From Agreia pratensis (GTDB lineage: Bacteria > Actinomycetota > Actinomycetes > Actinomycetales > Microbacteriaceae), in the NCBI RefSeq assembly GCF_900177685.1, contig NZ_FXAY01000001.1, positions 868,001-932,000 of the forward strand: a stretch of 64,000 bases of DNA, read 5' to 3'. The translations under genes were made by a program, and so were the position numbers. The stretch's first letter is position 1. Every line of letters starts with the position of its first letter. This document shows positions 8,691 through 16,212 of the stretch, one piece after another. Under the pieces are notes generated by a model. That model did not search any database and was not told the origin of the DNA. It saw nothing but the letters and a program-made list of their open reading frames with translations.

Positions 8691-9666
8691 GATAGCCGGG
8701 CGCGGCGGGCAGGCCGAAGAACTCTTCGAGGGTCGCGACGCCCTCATTGTGCATCTCGGTCGAGAGGTCGACCCCGATGTAGCGGAAGTGCCACGGCTCG
8801 TACTCGTATCCCGTGATCGCCGTCTTGTCTGCCGGATAGCTCAGCAGAAAGCCGAACCGGTAGGCGTTGGCCGCCAGCCACTGACCCGCGGTCGTGTCGC
8901 CGAAGCACGGGCCGTCGAGCGAGCATCCACTGCCCGACGTCAGAAGGTCGATCGCCATGCCGGTCTGGTGTTCGCTGAAACCCGGGCGCGCGCTCGTGAG
9001 GTCTGCGCCGGCCGTTCCGAGCTGATTGACGTATCTGTTGTACGCGTTGACCTGGATGCCATACGAGCGGTACCCGCTCTGGGCCACGAGCTGCTGACCG
9101 ATCTCGGCGTTCGCCGCATCGACCATCGTTGCGAGCGCGTCGGCCGCCTCTTGCCGCAGCGGGAATCCGTTGGGGTTCGGAATGTCTGACCGCAGCGGCA
9201 CCAGGTCGGGCGGCACGTAGTTCGCCGCATCGGGAATCGGGCGCGTCTTGTTGACGACGAACCAGATGCTCGTGGGGTCGTCGATCGAGCGCGCCGATTT
9301 GTCGAAGCCGGTCGAGGCGGCGGGCGCGGGTTCCGAGGGAACGGCGAGCGGCACCGCTGTCTGGATGGGCGCGGGGATGGTGATCTGCGCGGGAGCCGAG
9401 GCCTGGTTCGGCAGCGAATCGGCGGTCACGGATGCCTCGGGCACGTTTCGCTGTGCCGTCGCGCTCCACAGAGCCGCTTCGCCGACGACCACGAGCACGA
9501 TGGCGGCAAGCCCGGCTGTGAACACGCGAGCCTTCGACTGGCGAGTGGGTTCGCGGCGCTGAGAGGGATCGCGGCGCAGCGAGGACTCGTGACGAAGATG
9601 GGTTTCGCGGCGACGAGAGGGTTCGCTGCGACGCAGTTCGCGTCGCGGTCTCAAGTCAGTCACCAT
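8683..9666 (-). CDS. D-alanyl-D-alanine carboxypeptidase, VanY/M15B type
   Basis: 327 aa zinc peptidase that trims the terminal D-Ala of peptidoglycan stem peptides outside the cell. Residues 1-50 are a cytoplasmic tail of repeated RRE/RRD/RHE units; one transmembrane anchor follows (about 50-68), then a Ser/Pro-rich linker. The catalytic domain has SGYRSYGIQV, the zinc motif SEHQTGMAIDLL (H and D ligands) and EPWHFRYIG (catalytic Glu and third zinc ligand His). No vancomycin-resistance genes are adjacent, so a housekeeping wall role is likely. The basic repeat tail is unusual and may be a sequence expansion. Confidence 0.88.
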   Translation of the reverse strand: MVTDLRPRRELRRSEPSRRRETHLRHESSLRRDPSQRREPTRQSKARVFTAGLAAIVLVVVGEAALWSATAQRNVPEASVTADSLPNQASAPAQITIPAPIQTAVPLAVPSEPAPAASTGFDKSARSIDDPTSIWFVVNKTRPIPDAANYVPPDLVPLRSDIPNPNGFPLRQEAADALATMVDAANAEIGQQLVAQSGYRSYGIQVNAYNRYVNQLGTAGADLTSARPGFSEHQTGMAIDLLTSGSGCSLDGPCFGDTTAGQWLAANAYRFGFLLSYPADKTAITGYEYEPWHFRYIGVDLSTEMHNEGVATLEEFFGLPAAPGYLD

Positions 9667-9819
9667 TCCACAATACGGGCGCGATCTGTTCTTTTCGTGG
9701 AGGTTGGAACGCCGCGCGGTTGAGAAGCCGTTTCACTCGGTGTAACTTTGCACTCTGCGCAATTTTTCTGCCGTGCGATTTTCTCCCCCCGTTTACCCTC
9801 TCTCCCCGTCAGGAATCTC

Positions 9820-11682
9820 ATGACCTCAACACCGAGCGCTCCTCGGAGCTCGAAGAAGTCCGGCGCTGATCGCGCACGGGCTGCTGCCGAATCCGGCGGC
9901 CAGCTGTCGGCGCGACAGATCCAATTCATCATCTTCGGCCTCATGGCCGGAATGTTCCTCGCCGCACTCGACCAGTCCATCGTGGGCACGTCGATGCGCA
10001 CCATCGGAGACGACCTGAAGGGTCAAGACCAGCAGGCCTGGGTCACCACGGCCTACCTGGTGGTGTCGACGATCGCCACACCGATCTACGGCAAGCTCAG
10101 TGACATCTTCGGTCGCCGTCCGCTCTACATCATCGCCATCTCGATCTTCATTCTGGGCTCGCTCCTCGCGGGCATCTCCACGTCGATGATCGAGCTCGCC
10201 GGCTTCCGCGCCATCCAGGGCCTGGGCGCCGGTGGCCTGATGTCCTTGGCGCTCACCGTGATGGGCGACATCCTCGCTCCCCGCGAGCGGGCCAAATATC
10301 AGGGCTACTTTCTCGCCGTCTTCGGCGTCTCGAGTGTGCTCGGCCCCCTGCTGGGCGGCCTGATCTCGGGAACTCCCGAGATCTTCTACATCACCGGATG
10401 GCGCTGGATCTTCCTGCTCAACCTGCCGGTCGCAGCGATCGCGATGATCCTCGTCGTCAGCTTCCTGCACATTCCCCACACCCGCCGCGATGCCCGCATC
10501 GACTGGTGGGGCGCCGCATTCATCGTCATGGGCATCGCACCCCTGCTGCTCGTCGCCGAGAATGGCCGCGACTGGGGCTGGGGTTCGGCGGGCGCGTTCG
10601 CCTGCTACGTGATCGGCGTCGTCGGCATCGTGGCGTTCATCTTCACCGAGCGCCGCATGGGCAGCAACGCCCTCATTCCGCTCTCGTTGTTCTCGTCATC
10701 GACCTTCTCGATGGCCAGCATCATCGGAACCCTTGTGGGCTTCGGAATGTTCGGCGGCATGCTGACCATCCCTCTGTACCTGCAGATCGTCAACGGGGCC
10801 ACACCCACCGAGTCCGGCCTGCTGATGATTCCGATGGTCGTGGGTCTGATGATCGCATCGATCGTGTCGGGTCAGATCATCGCTCGAACGGGCAAGTACA
10901 AGGTCTTCCCGATCGTCGGAACGTTCCTGATGTCGGCAGCCTTCTTCTACCTGACGTTCGCGACAGCGACCAGCGGCGTCGTCTACATCATGGGCGGAAT
11001 GCTCATGCTCGGTCTCGGCCTCGGCCAGTTGATGCAGACGCTCACGATCGCCACCCAGAACTCGGTCGGGCCTCGCGACATCGGAGTGGCCACGAGCGCC
11101 GCGACCTTCTTCCGCCAGATCGGTGGAACACTCGGCACCGCCGTCATCTTCTCGGTGGTGTTCTCCCGCGCGCCCGATGCCATCCAAGACGCGTTCAAGA
11201 CGCCGGATGTCGTGGCCGGCATCGCGGCGGCAGGTCAAGACCCGAAGGTGCTCGCCAACCCGGCCAACGTCGACATTCTGACGCAGATGCAGCTCGCGCA
11301 GTCGGGACAGCCGAACACTCTCGGCAGCGCACTCAACGGCGACACCTCGTTCCTGAACCTCATCGACCCGCGCCTTGCCCGCCCCTTCCTTGAGGGCTTC
11401 TCGACAGCCATGGTCACGGGATTCTGGATCAGTCTCAGCGTCGTGCTCGTCGCCTTCCTCCTCAGCTGGTTCCTGAAGGCCACCCCCCTGCGGCAGAAGT
11501 CGGCCCTGCAGGAGGCCAATGACGACGCCCAGGCTGCGGCCGCCGCGAAAGCCGATGGCGCCCGCGCCGACTCCGAGGGCGAGCTGCAGCTGCAGCTCGG
11601 ATCGACACGCGCCGCGGAGACCTTCGGGGCGCTCGTCGAACCAGCGACCGGCAGCGTTCCAGCGCAGAAGCCCAAGCCGTAG
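9820..11682 (+). CDS. DHA2 (EmrB/QacA-type) MFS efflux transporter
   Basis: 620 aa, 14 predicted helices. The first helix contains LAALDQSIVGTSM, the DHA2 family signature, followed by the loop motif GKLSDIFGRRPLY; motif C appears as SSVLGPLLGGLI. A cytoplasmic tail of about 70 residues, rich in Ala, Asp and Glu, closes the protein. Start ATG 9820 is supported by AGGA five bases upstream. Likely proton-driven export of drugs or lipophilic compounds; no linked regulator. A hairpin directly after the stop should end its transcript. Confidence 0.85.
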   Translation: MTSTPSAPRSSKKSGADRARAAAESGGQLSARQIQFIIFGLMAGMFLAALDQSIVGTSMRTIGDDLKGQDQQAWVTTAYLVVSTIATPIYGKLSDIFGRRPLYIIAISIFILGSLLAGISTSMIELAGFRAIQGLGAGGLMSLALTVMGDILAPRERAKYQGYFLAVFGVSSVLGPLLGGLISGTPEIFYITGWRWIFLLNLPVAAIAMILVVSFLHIPHTRRDARIDWWGAAFIVMGIAPLLLVAENGRDWGWGSAGAFACYVIGVVGIVAFIFTERRMGSNALIPLSLFSSSTFSMASIIGTLVGFGMFGGMLTIPLYLQIVNGATPTESGLLMIPMVVGLMIASIVSGQIIARTGKYKVFPIVGTFLMSAAFFYLTFATATSGVVYIMGGMLMLGLGLGQLMQTLTIATQNSVGPRDIGVATSAATFFRQIGGTLGTAVIFSVVFSRAPDAIQDAFKTPDVVAGIAAAGQDPKVLANPANVDILTQMQLAQSGQPNTLGSALNGDTSFLNLIDPRLARPFLEGFSTAMVTGFWISLSVVLVAFLLSWFLKATPLRQKSALQEANDDAQAAAAAKADGARADSEGELQLQLGSTRAAETFGALVEPATGSVPAQKPKP

Positions 11683-11689
11683 GGCCCTC

Positions 11690-11728
11690 CGACCGCTCCG
11701 GCAGGTTTGACACCTGTCGGAGCGGTCG
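11690..11728 (+). terminator. Hairpin terminator after the DHA2 gene
   Basis: Inverted repeat with 17-base arms and a single mismatch (11690-11706 with 11712-11728) around a five-base loop, eight bases after the stop. No T-run follows, as usual in this GC range. The loop holds the -35 element of the next promoter. Confidence 0.65.
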
Positions 11729-11736
11729 CCTACCGT
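11707..11736 (+). promoter_or_regulatory. Beta-glucosidase promoter
   Basis: -35 TTGACA (11707-11712), 18-base spacer and -10 TACCGT (11731-11736). The predicted start, near 11743, falls just before the operator palindrome. Confidence 0.55.
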
Positions 11737-11747
11737 GGTGAGAATGC

Positions 11748-11765
11748 CGAGAGAGCGCTCTCTCG
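11748..11765. promoter_or_regulatory. LacI/CebR-type operator
   Basis: Perfect 18-base palindrome CGAGAGAGCGCTCTCTCG just downstream of the predicted transcription start and 26 bases before the chosen ATG. The centre GAGCGCTC is that of CebR operators (GGGAGCGCTCCC type). The CebR-like regulator at 14314 is the likely ligand-controlled repressor. Confidence 0.75.
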
Positions 11766-11791
11766 CTGCAATTGAGGAGCCCGTCGCCACT

Positions 11792-13216
11792 ATGTCGCTC
11801 GACACACCCACGTTCACGTCTTTCCCTCCGGGCTTCATCTGGGGCTCGGCCACGGCCGCAGCTCAGATCGAAGGAGCGGCCCACGAGGGCGGCAAGGAAG
11901 ACTCGGTGTGGGACGCGTTCGCTCGCGTGCCGAACGCGATCATCAACGGCGACACCCCCGAGGTGGCGGTCGACCACTACCACCGCTTCGCTGGCGACGT
12001 GGCGATTATGAAAGAACTGGGCCTCGACTCCTATCGGTTCTCGACGAGCTGGTCACGCATCAAGCCGGGCGACCGTGAATTCAACCGCACCGGCCTCGAC
12101 TTCTATTCGCGCCTGGTCGACGACCTGCTCGAGGCCGGAATCCTGCCCTGGCTCACCCTGTACCACTGGGACCTCCCTCAGGCGGTCGAGGAGCTCGGCG
12201 GATGGGCCAACCGCGACACTGCCTTCCGCTTCCGCGACTACGCCGAGGGCGTCTACGCGGTTCTCGGCGATCGCGTCGGGCACTGGACCACGTTCAACGA
12301 GCCGTTCTGCTCGGCCCTGCTCGGCTACGGAGCCGGCGTGCACGCTCCCGGCCGCCGCGAGCCTCTCGCCGCGATCCAGGCCGTGCACCACCATCACCTC
12401 GCGCACGGTCTCACCGTGAACCGCCTGCGCGAGCTCGGTGCTCAGAATCTGGGCGTCACGTACAACCTGACCAACGCCATCCCGGCGGATGCCGCAGACC
12501 CCGTCGATCTCGACGCCGCGCGCCGTCTCGACGGCATGATGAACCGCATCTTCCTCGACCCCGTGCTGCGCGGGGCCTACCCCGCCGATGTGGCCGACGA
12601 TCTGGCGGCCGTCGGCATCCAGTTGTCTGAGATCGTGCACGACGGCGACCTCGAGATCATCTCGGCGCCCATCGACTTTCTCGGTATCAACCACTATCAC
12701 GACGACGTCGTCAGTGGACATCCGCTGGAGGCCGGGGCCATCGACCCCCACCTCGTGGAGAACGGGCGGCCGCTGTCGTCGCCGTTCGTCGGCAGCGAGT
12801 TCCTGACCTTTCCGAGCCGTGGCCTGCCCCGCACCGCCATGGACTGGGAGGTGCACCCCGATGGTCTGCGCCACCTGCTGGTGCGACTCGGCCACGAGTA
12901 CCCGAACCTGCCGCCGCTGTACATGACCGAGAACGGCGCGGCCTACGACGACGTGGTGTCACCAGACGGCGCCGTGCACGACCCCGAAAGGGCGGCCTTC
13001 ATCCTGGCGCACGTGACCGCCGTCGCTGAGGCCATCGCCGAGGGCGCAGATGTGCGGGGTTACTTCGTGTGGTCGCTGCTCGACAACTTCGAGTGGGCCT
13101 GGGGCTACGACAAGCGCTTCGGTATCGTGCGCGTCGACTACGACACGCAAGAACGCACGATCAAGGACTCGGGGCGTGCGTTCGCTGCCGTCTTCGCGGG
13201 GCGGCCCGCGGAGTAG
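11792..13216 (+). CDS. GH1 beta-glucosidase
   Basis: 474 aa, full-length family 1 glycoside hydrolase that cleaves beta-glucosides such as cellobiose in the cytoplasm. Acid/base Glu is E170 in TFNEP and the nucleophile is E380 in TENG; the sugar-pocket motif NFEWAWGY is intact. Start ATG 11792 is preferred because an earlier in-frame ATG would place the LacI operator inside the coding region, and GAGGAG lies upstream. It probably belongs with the CebR-like regulator 1.1 kb downstream. No transporter gene is adjacent. Confidence 0.92.
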   Translation: MSLDTPTFTSFPPGFIWGSATAAAQIEGAAHEGGKEDSVWDAFARVPNAIINGDTPEVAVDHYHRFAGDVAIMKELGLDSYRFSTSWSRIKPGDREFNRTGLDFYSRLVDDLLEAGILPWLTLYHWDLPQAVEELGGWANRDTAFRFRDYAEGVYAVLGDRVGHWTTFNEPFCSALLGYGAGVHAPGRREPLAAIQAVHHHHLAHGLTVNRLRELGAQNLGVTYNLTNAIPADAADPVDLDAARRLDGMMNRIFLDPVLRGAYPADVADDLAAVGIQLSEIVHDGDLEIISAPIDFLGINHYHDDVVSGHPLEAGAIDPHLVENGRPLSSPFVGSEFLTFPSRGLPRTAMDWEVHPDGLRHLLVRLGHEYPNLPPLYMTENGAAYDDVVSPDGAVHDPERAAFILAHVTAVAEAIAEGADVRGYFVWSLLDNFEWAWGYDKRFGIVRVDYDTQERTIKDSGRAFAAVFAGRPAE

Positions 13217-13235
13217 TGGCAGCGCGGGGCGGTTG

Positions 13236-13619
13236 TTAGTTGCAGTCGCCGCTGCCGCTGTAACACGGCTTGTAGTACGGCGACAGCGGCTCGCCTGTCG
13301 GTTCCGGAGGAACCCACCTGCCTGCCGGTACCGCGAATAAGACCGAACCGCCCAGGGCCATCACCACCAAGATGCTGCTGAACACGATGAGCCACACCGA
13401 CCTGCGAAGTATCGAGATCACCAGGGCTGCGATCACGCTTCCGACGCACAATATCGCCGTCACGTCGTATCTCGCGATGTCCGACTTCGACGGGACGGGG
13501 GTCTGGCTCCCCAGGTTGAAATAGACCTCGAAGGACTGCCAGAGCAGCGCAAGGCCGCACAAGCTGCCTATCGCCCACAACCCGAAGGCCCAGCCGCGAC
13601 CAACCCGGGGTGATGACAT
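13236..13619 (-). CDS. Small membrane protein, unknown function
   Basis: 127 aa with three hydrophobic helices (about residues 10-30, 50-68 and 75-100) and a short Pro/Tyr-rich end with two cysteines (PYYKPCYSGSGDCN). Start ATG 13619 has CAGGG eight bases upstream; the open frame continues further but without support. It lies 64 bases downstream of the VOC gene on the same strand. No family recognised. Confidence 0.6.
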   Translation of the reverse strand: MSSPRVGRGWAFGLWAIGSLCGLALLWQSFEVYFNLGSQTPVPSKSDIARYDVTAILCVGSVIAALVISILRRSVWLIVFSSILVVMALGGSVLFAVPAGRWVPPEPTGEPLSPYYKPCYSGSGDCN

Positions 13620-13683
13620 AGCGCAACCCTGACAGGAGAGGCACACGGCCGCACGTCGGCACTTTCGGGGACTGAGACGCGGG

Positions 13684-14142
13684 CTACCCTCTCGTACCGA
13701 AGTCGGCGCTGCCTTCGCGCTCCTCGAGCGAGTCGAGCTCCTGGAAAATCGTGACCTGCAGGCCGGCCGGCGCCTCGAGACGCGAGTTGACCGAGCGCCA
13801 CGGGGTCTCGCGCGGCTCTGCGATCAGCTCTGCCCCCGCTTCGACGAGATCGTTGGTCACGGATGGCGAGTCGTCGACCTCGAAGGCGATCCGGATGCGC
13901 GCGCTCGGCTTTCCCTCGGCCTCGACCCGGTCGATCATGCGCTTCTGTGCGGGGTTGGCGATCTCGAGGGTCGCGAGCCCCGCGTTGAGGATCATCACCT
14001 TCGCGTCACCCTCCCCCTCGTAGGCGGCCTGCTCCGTGAGTCCGAGTGCGTCGCGGTAGAAGGCGACGGCCGCGTCGTAGTCGTCTGCCTCGACCACGAG
14101 TCGGAGCTGGCGAACAGAGGTGGGTGGAATCGATTCGGTCAT
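13684..14142 (-). CDS. VOC (glyoxalase/bleomycin-resistance fold) protein
   Basis: 152 aa single VOC domain: the opening LRLVVEADDYDAAVAFYRDALGL strand-helix unit and the closing LEAPAGLQVTIFQEL strand are clear. Such proteins are metal-dependent lyases, dioxygenases or drug-binding proteins; metal ligands are not obvious enough to assign one. Start ATG 14142 follows GGAGA. Divergent from the LacI gene across 171 bases containing a strong hairpin. Confidence 0.8.
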   Translation of the reverse strand: MTESIPPTSVRQLRLVVEADDYDAAVAFYRDALGLTEQAAYEGEGDAKVMILNAGLATLEIANPAQKRMIDRVEAEGKPSARIRIAFEVDDSPSVTNDLVEAGAELIAEPRETPWRSVNSRLEAPAGLQVTIFQELDSLEEREGSADFGTRG

Positions 14143-14198
14143 TCTCCGAGCGTAAGAGGAGCGGCCGAGGCGGGGAAGGCCACTGAAGTGCGGAGAAG

Positions 14199-14226
14199 GG
14201 CCGCTTCGAAGGGATTCGAAGCGGCC
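14199..14226. promoter_or_regulatory. Perfect 12-base hairpin upstream of the LacI gene
   Basis: GGCCGCTTCGAA and TTCGAAGCGGCC are exact complements around a GGGA loop. The hairpin lies between the divergent VOC and LacI genes, about 90 bases before the LacI start. It could be an operator for another regulator or an attenuator-like RNA hairpin; no T-run follows. Confidence 0.5.
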
Positions 14227-14313
14227 ATATCCCGCACCTCAGCGTCGTGGCCTGCGGGTCCGCAGCCAGCCGCGCTCCTAAACTGGTCTCCACGCAGGAG
14301 AAGGGCATTGTCA

Positions 14314-15357
14314 ATGTCGATCGACACCCCCGAGCAGATCGTTCCGCAGGCGCCCACCCTCGAGATGGTCGCGCATGAAGCCGGAGTCTCGCGGGCCACC
14401 GTGTCGCGCGTCGTCAACGGGTCGACCGCGGTGACCCCGCAGGTGACCGCCGTCGTGAACGCGGCGATCGAGAAGCTCAACTACGTTCCCAACAGGGCGG
14501 CCCGCTCACTGGCGAGCCGGCGCACGAATGTGATCGCACTCATCGTTCCCGAGCAGACGTCGATCGTGTTCAGCGATCCCTTCTTCGCCGCTGTCATCCA
14601 GGGCGTGGCCGTGTACCTCAACGACACTGACTACACGCTCAATCTGCTCATCGCGTCGGAGACCTCGAGCGACAAGACCCGCCGCTACCTGCTGGGCGGC
14701 AACGTCGACGGCGCGCTGGTCGTGTCGCACCACTCGGGCGACCATTCGTACACGCGGCTCGGCCAGAAGCTGCCGATCGTCTTCGGCGGCCGCCCCCTCA
14801 CCCCCGAACTCGACGACAGCTACTTCGTCGACGTCGACAACGTGGCCGCCGCCCGCTCGGCCACTGAGCATCTGATCTCGCTCGGCCGCACCCGCATCGC
14901 CACGGTCGCCGGCCCCCAAGACATGCCGCCCGGCGTCGATCGCCTGCGCGGGTGGCGCGAAGCCATGGATGCCGCAGGGCTCACCGACGACCTCGTCGAG
15001 ATCGGCGGCTTCTCTCCCGCGTCGGGTGCGGATGCGATGGGCCGGCTGCTCGATCGCGATCCGTCGATCGACGCCATTTTCTTCGCAAACGACCAGATGG
15101 CGGCCGGCGCGTATCCGGTGCTGCGCGAGCGCGGACTCTCGATACCTCAGGACATCGCTGTGGCGGGCTTCGACGATGACCCCCTCGGCACGGCGCTCAG
15201 CCCGACTCTCACGACCGTGCACCAGCCGTCGTCGGAGCTCGGCGCCGGCATGGCCGCAGCTCTCGTTCGCTTGATCGCCAAGGAGGAGATCGAGCGGGCG
15301 ACCATTATGCCGACGAGCCTCGTGGTCAGGGAGTCGTCGAAGGCACCTCTGCGCTGA
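14314..15357 (+). CDS. LacI family regulator, CebR-like
   Basis: 347 aa. The helix-turn-helix spans residues about 14-35 (TLEMVAHEAGVSRATVSRVV), followed by the hinge NRAARSLASRRT and a sugar-binding periplasmic-protein-like domain. The helix and hinge resemble CebR, the cello-oligosaccharide repressor of actinobacteria, which fits the GAGCGCTC operator in front of the beta-glucosidase at 11792. Start ATG 14314 has CAGGAGAAGGG upstream. The stop codon lies inside repeat family A (GCGCTGATCG), so the last residues come from the repeat. Confidence 0.88.
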   Translation: MSIDTPEQIVPQAPTLEMVAHEAGVSRATVSRVVNGSTAVTPQVTAVVNAAIEKLNYVPNRAARSLASRRTNVIALIVPEQTSIVFSDPFFAAVIQGVAVYLNDTDYTLNLLIASETSSDKTRRYLLGGNVDGALVVSHHSGDHSYTRLGQKLPIVFGGRPLTPELDDSYFVDVDNVAAARSATEHLISLGRTRIATVAGPQDMPPGVDRLRGWREAMDAAGLTDDLVEIGGFSPASGADAMGRLLDRDPSIDAIFFANDQMAAGAYPVLRERGLSIPQDIAVAGFDDDPLGTALSPTLTTVHQPSSELGAGMAAALVRLIAKEEIERATIMPTSLVVRESSKAPLR

Positions 15358-15446
15358 TCGAGTAGGCCGCCCGCGGCCGTATCGAGATCCAGTACCGGTG
15401 GTCTCGATACGCCGGCTCGTTCCTCGCGCGGCTACTCGACCGGCGC
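15351..15446. repeat. Repeat family A, copy 2
   Basis: GCGCTGATCGAGTAG...CGTATCGAGATC followed by the inverted arm GGTCTCGATACG...CTACTCGACCGGCGC. It supplies the stop codon of the LacI gene and the last eight residues plus stop of the convergent TetR gene. Confidence 0.8.
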
Positions 15447-16088
15447 GGAACCGGCGGGTGCTGCGCGCAGCCCCACTGCGGGGAGGATCACCCCGTCGAT
15501 GAGGGTGATCAGGAAGTCGCGGCTCACCGGCTTGCGCTGAAGGAGCGAGCGGTAGGCCACCATCGAGGGTGAGATCAGCGAGACGAGCTGGATGTCTATA
15601 TCGGCGGCGATCTCACCGCGTTCGACCGCGCGCTTCAACAGCATGCGGTTGATGCGAGCGCGCGGTTCGACGATGGCCTCGTTCGCTGCGTCGGCCAGAT
15701 CGGGAGCGGACGACAGCATCGAGGCGAGACCGGCCATGATCTTGAGCTTGCGCTCGGCGTCGTCGATTGTGGGTGGGCGGATCATGCCGACAAGATCTCC
15801 GCGCAGCGTTCCCGTATCGGGAATCTGCACCGCATCGAGATCGCCCTTCTTCAGACACGCGACCGCATCGAGCACCAACTCGTTCTTCGAGGCCCAGCGC
15901 CGGTACACCGTCGCCTTGCCCGCTCCTGCTCGAGCCGCGACCATGTCGATGGTCATGCCGTCGAAGCCCGTCTCGGAGAGCACCTCGATCGCGGCATCGA
16001 GAATCTGCTGATCTTTTGCCGGATCGCGTCGCCGACCGAGCTTGGGGGCGCCATCCGCCACTTTCTGATCAACGTCGAGCTGCGTCAT
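15432..16088 (-). CDS. TetR family regulator of the adjacent exporter
   Basis: 218 aa. The N-terminal TetR helix-turn-helix covers residues about 24-70 (DQQILDAAIEVLSETGFDGM, then ARAGAGKATVYRRWASK). The C-terminal ligand domain resembles the TetR_C_11-type all-helical domain. Divergent from the DHA2 exporter across 124 bases with candidate operators, so it likely represses both genes until the exported compound binds. Its final residues PAGSAPVE and stop are encoded by repeat family A. Confidence 0.88.
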   Translation of the reverse strand: MTQLDVDQKVADGAPKLGRRRDPAKDQQILDAAIEVLSETGFDGMTIDMVAARAGAGKATVYRRWASKNELVLDAVACLKKGDLDAVQIPDTGTLRGDLVGMIRPPTIDDAERKLKIMAGLASMLSSAPDLADAANEAIVEPRARINRMLLKRAVERGEIAADIDIQLVSLISPSMVAYRSLLQRKPVSRDFLITLIDGVILPAVGLRAAPAGSAPVE

Positions 16089-16159
16089 TGCGGCCGTCTC
16101 TTTCTGTCGTCTGGCAAGCGCTTCGCCTCCATGCTACCAATTAGGGAACCATCATGATC

Positions 16160-16209
16160 CGGAACTCAACAGATTCGAAACTGTAGCTATCCGAAACTTG
16201 GAAGTTCCG
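16160..16209. promoter_or_regulatory. Candidate TetR operators between tetR and the exporter
   Basis: Two dyads overlap. An inner one, ACAGATTCGAAACTGT (16169-16184), matches its complement at 14 of 16 positions. An outer one has CGGAACT (16160-16166) and AGTTCCG (16203-16209). They lie directly before the exporter start, where a repressor would block transcription. Confidence 0.5.
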
Positions 16210-16212
16210 TAT

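Noticed and set aside
8690-8747. ATG 8747 as start of the MFS gene
   Set aside because: It would overlap the carboxypeptidase by 65 bases and add residues that do not look like a transporter end; the TTG at 8690 overlaps by eight.
9735-9775. TTGCAC-TCT-GCGCAA dyad between the carboxypeptidase and the DHA2 gene
   Set aside because: Arms of five to six bases with a mismatch are too weak to call an operator.
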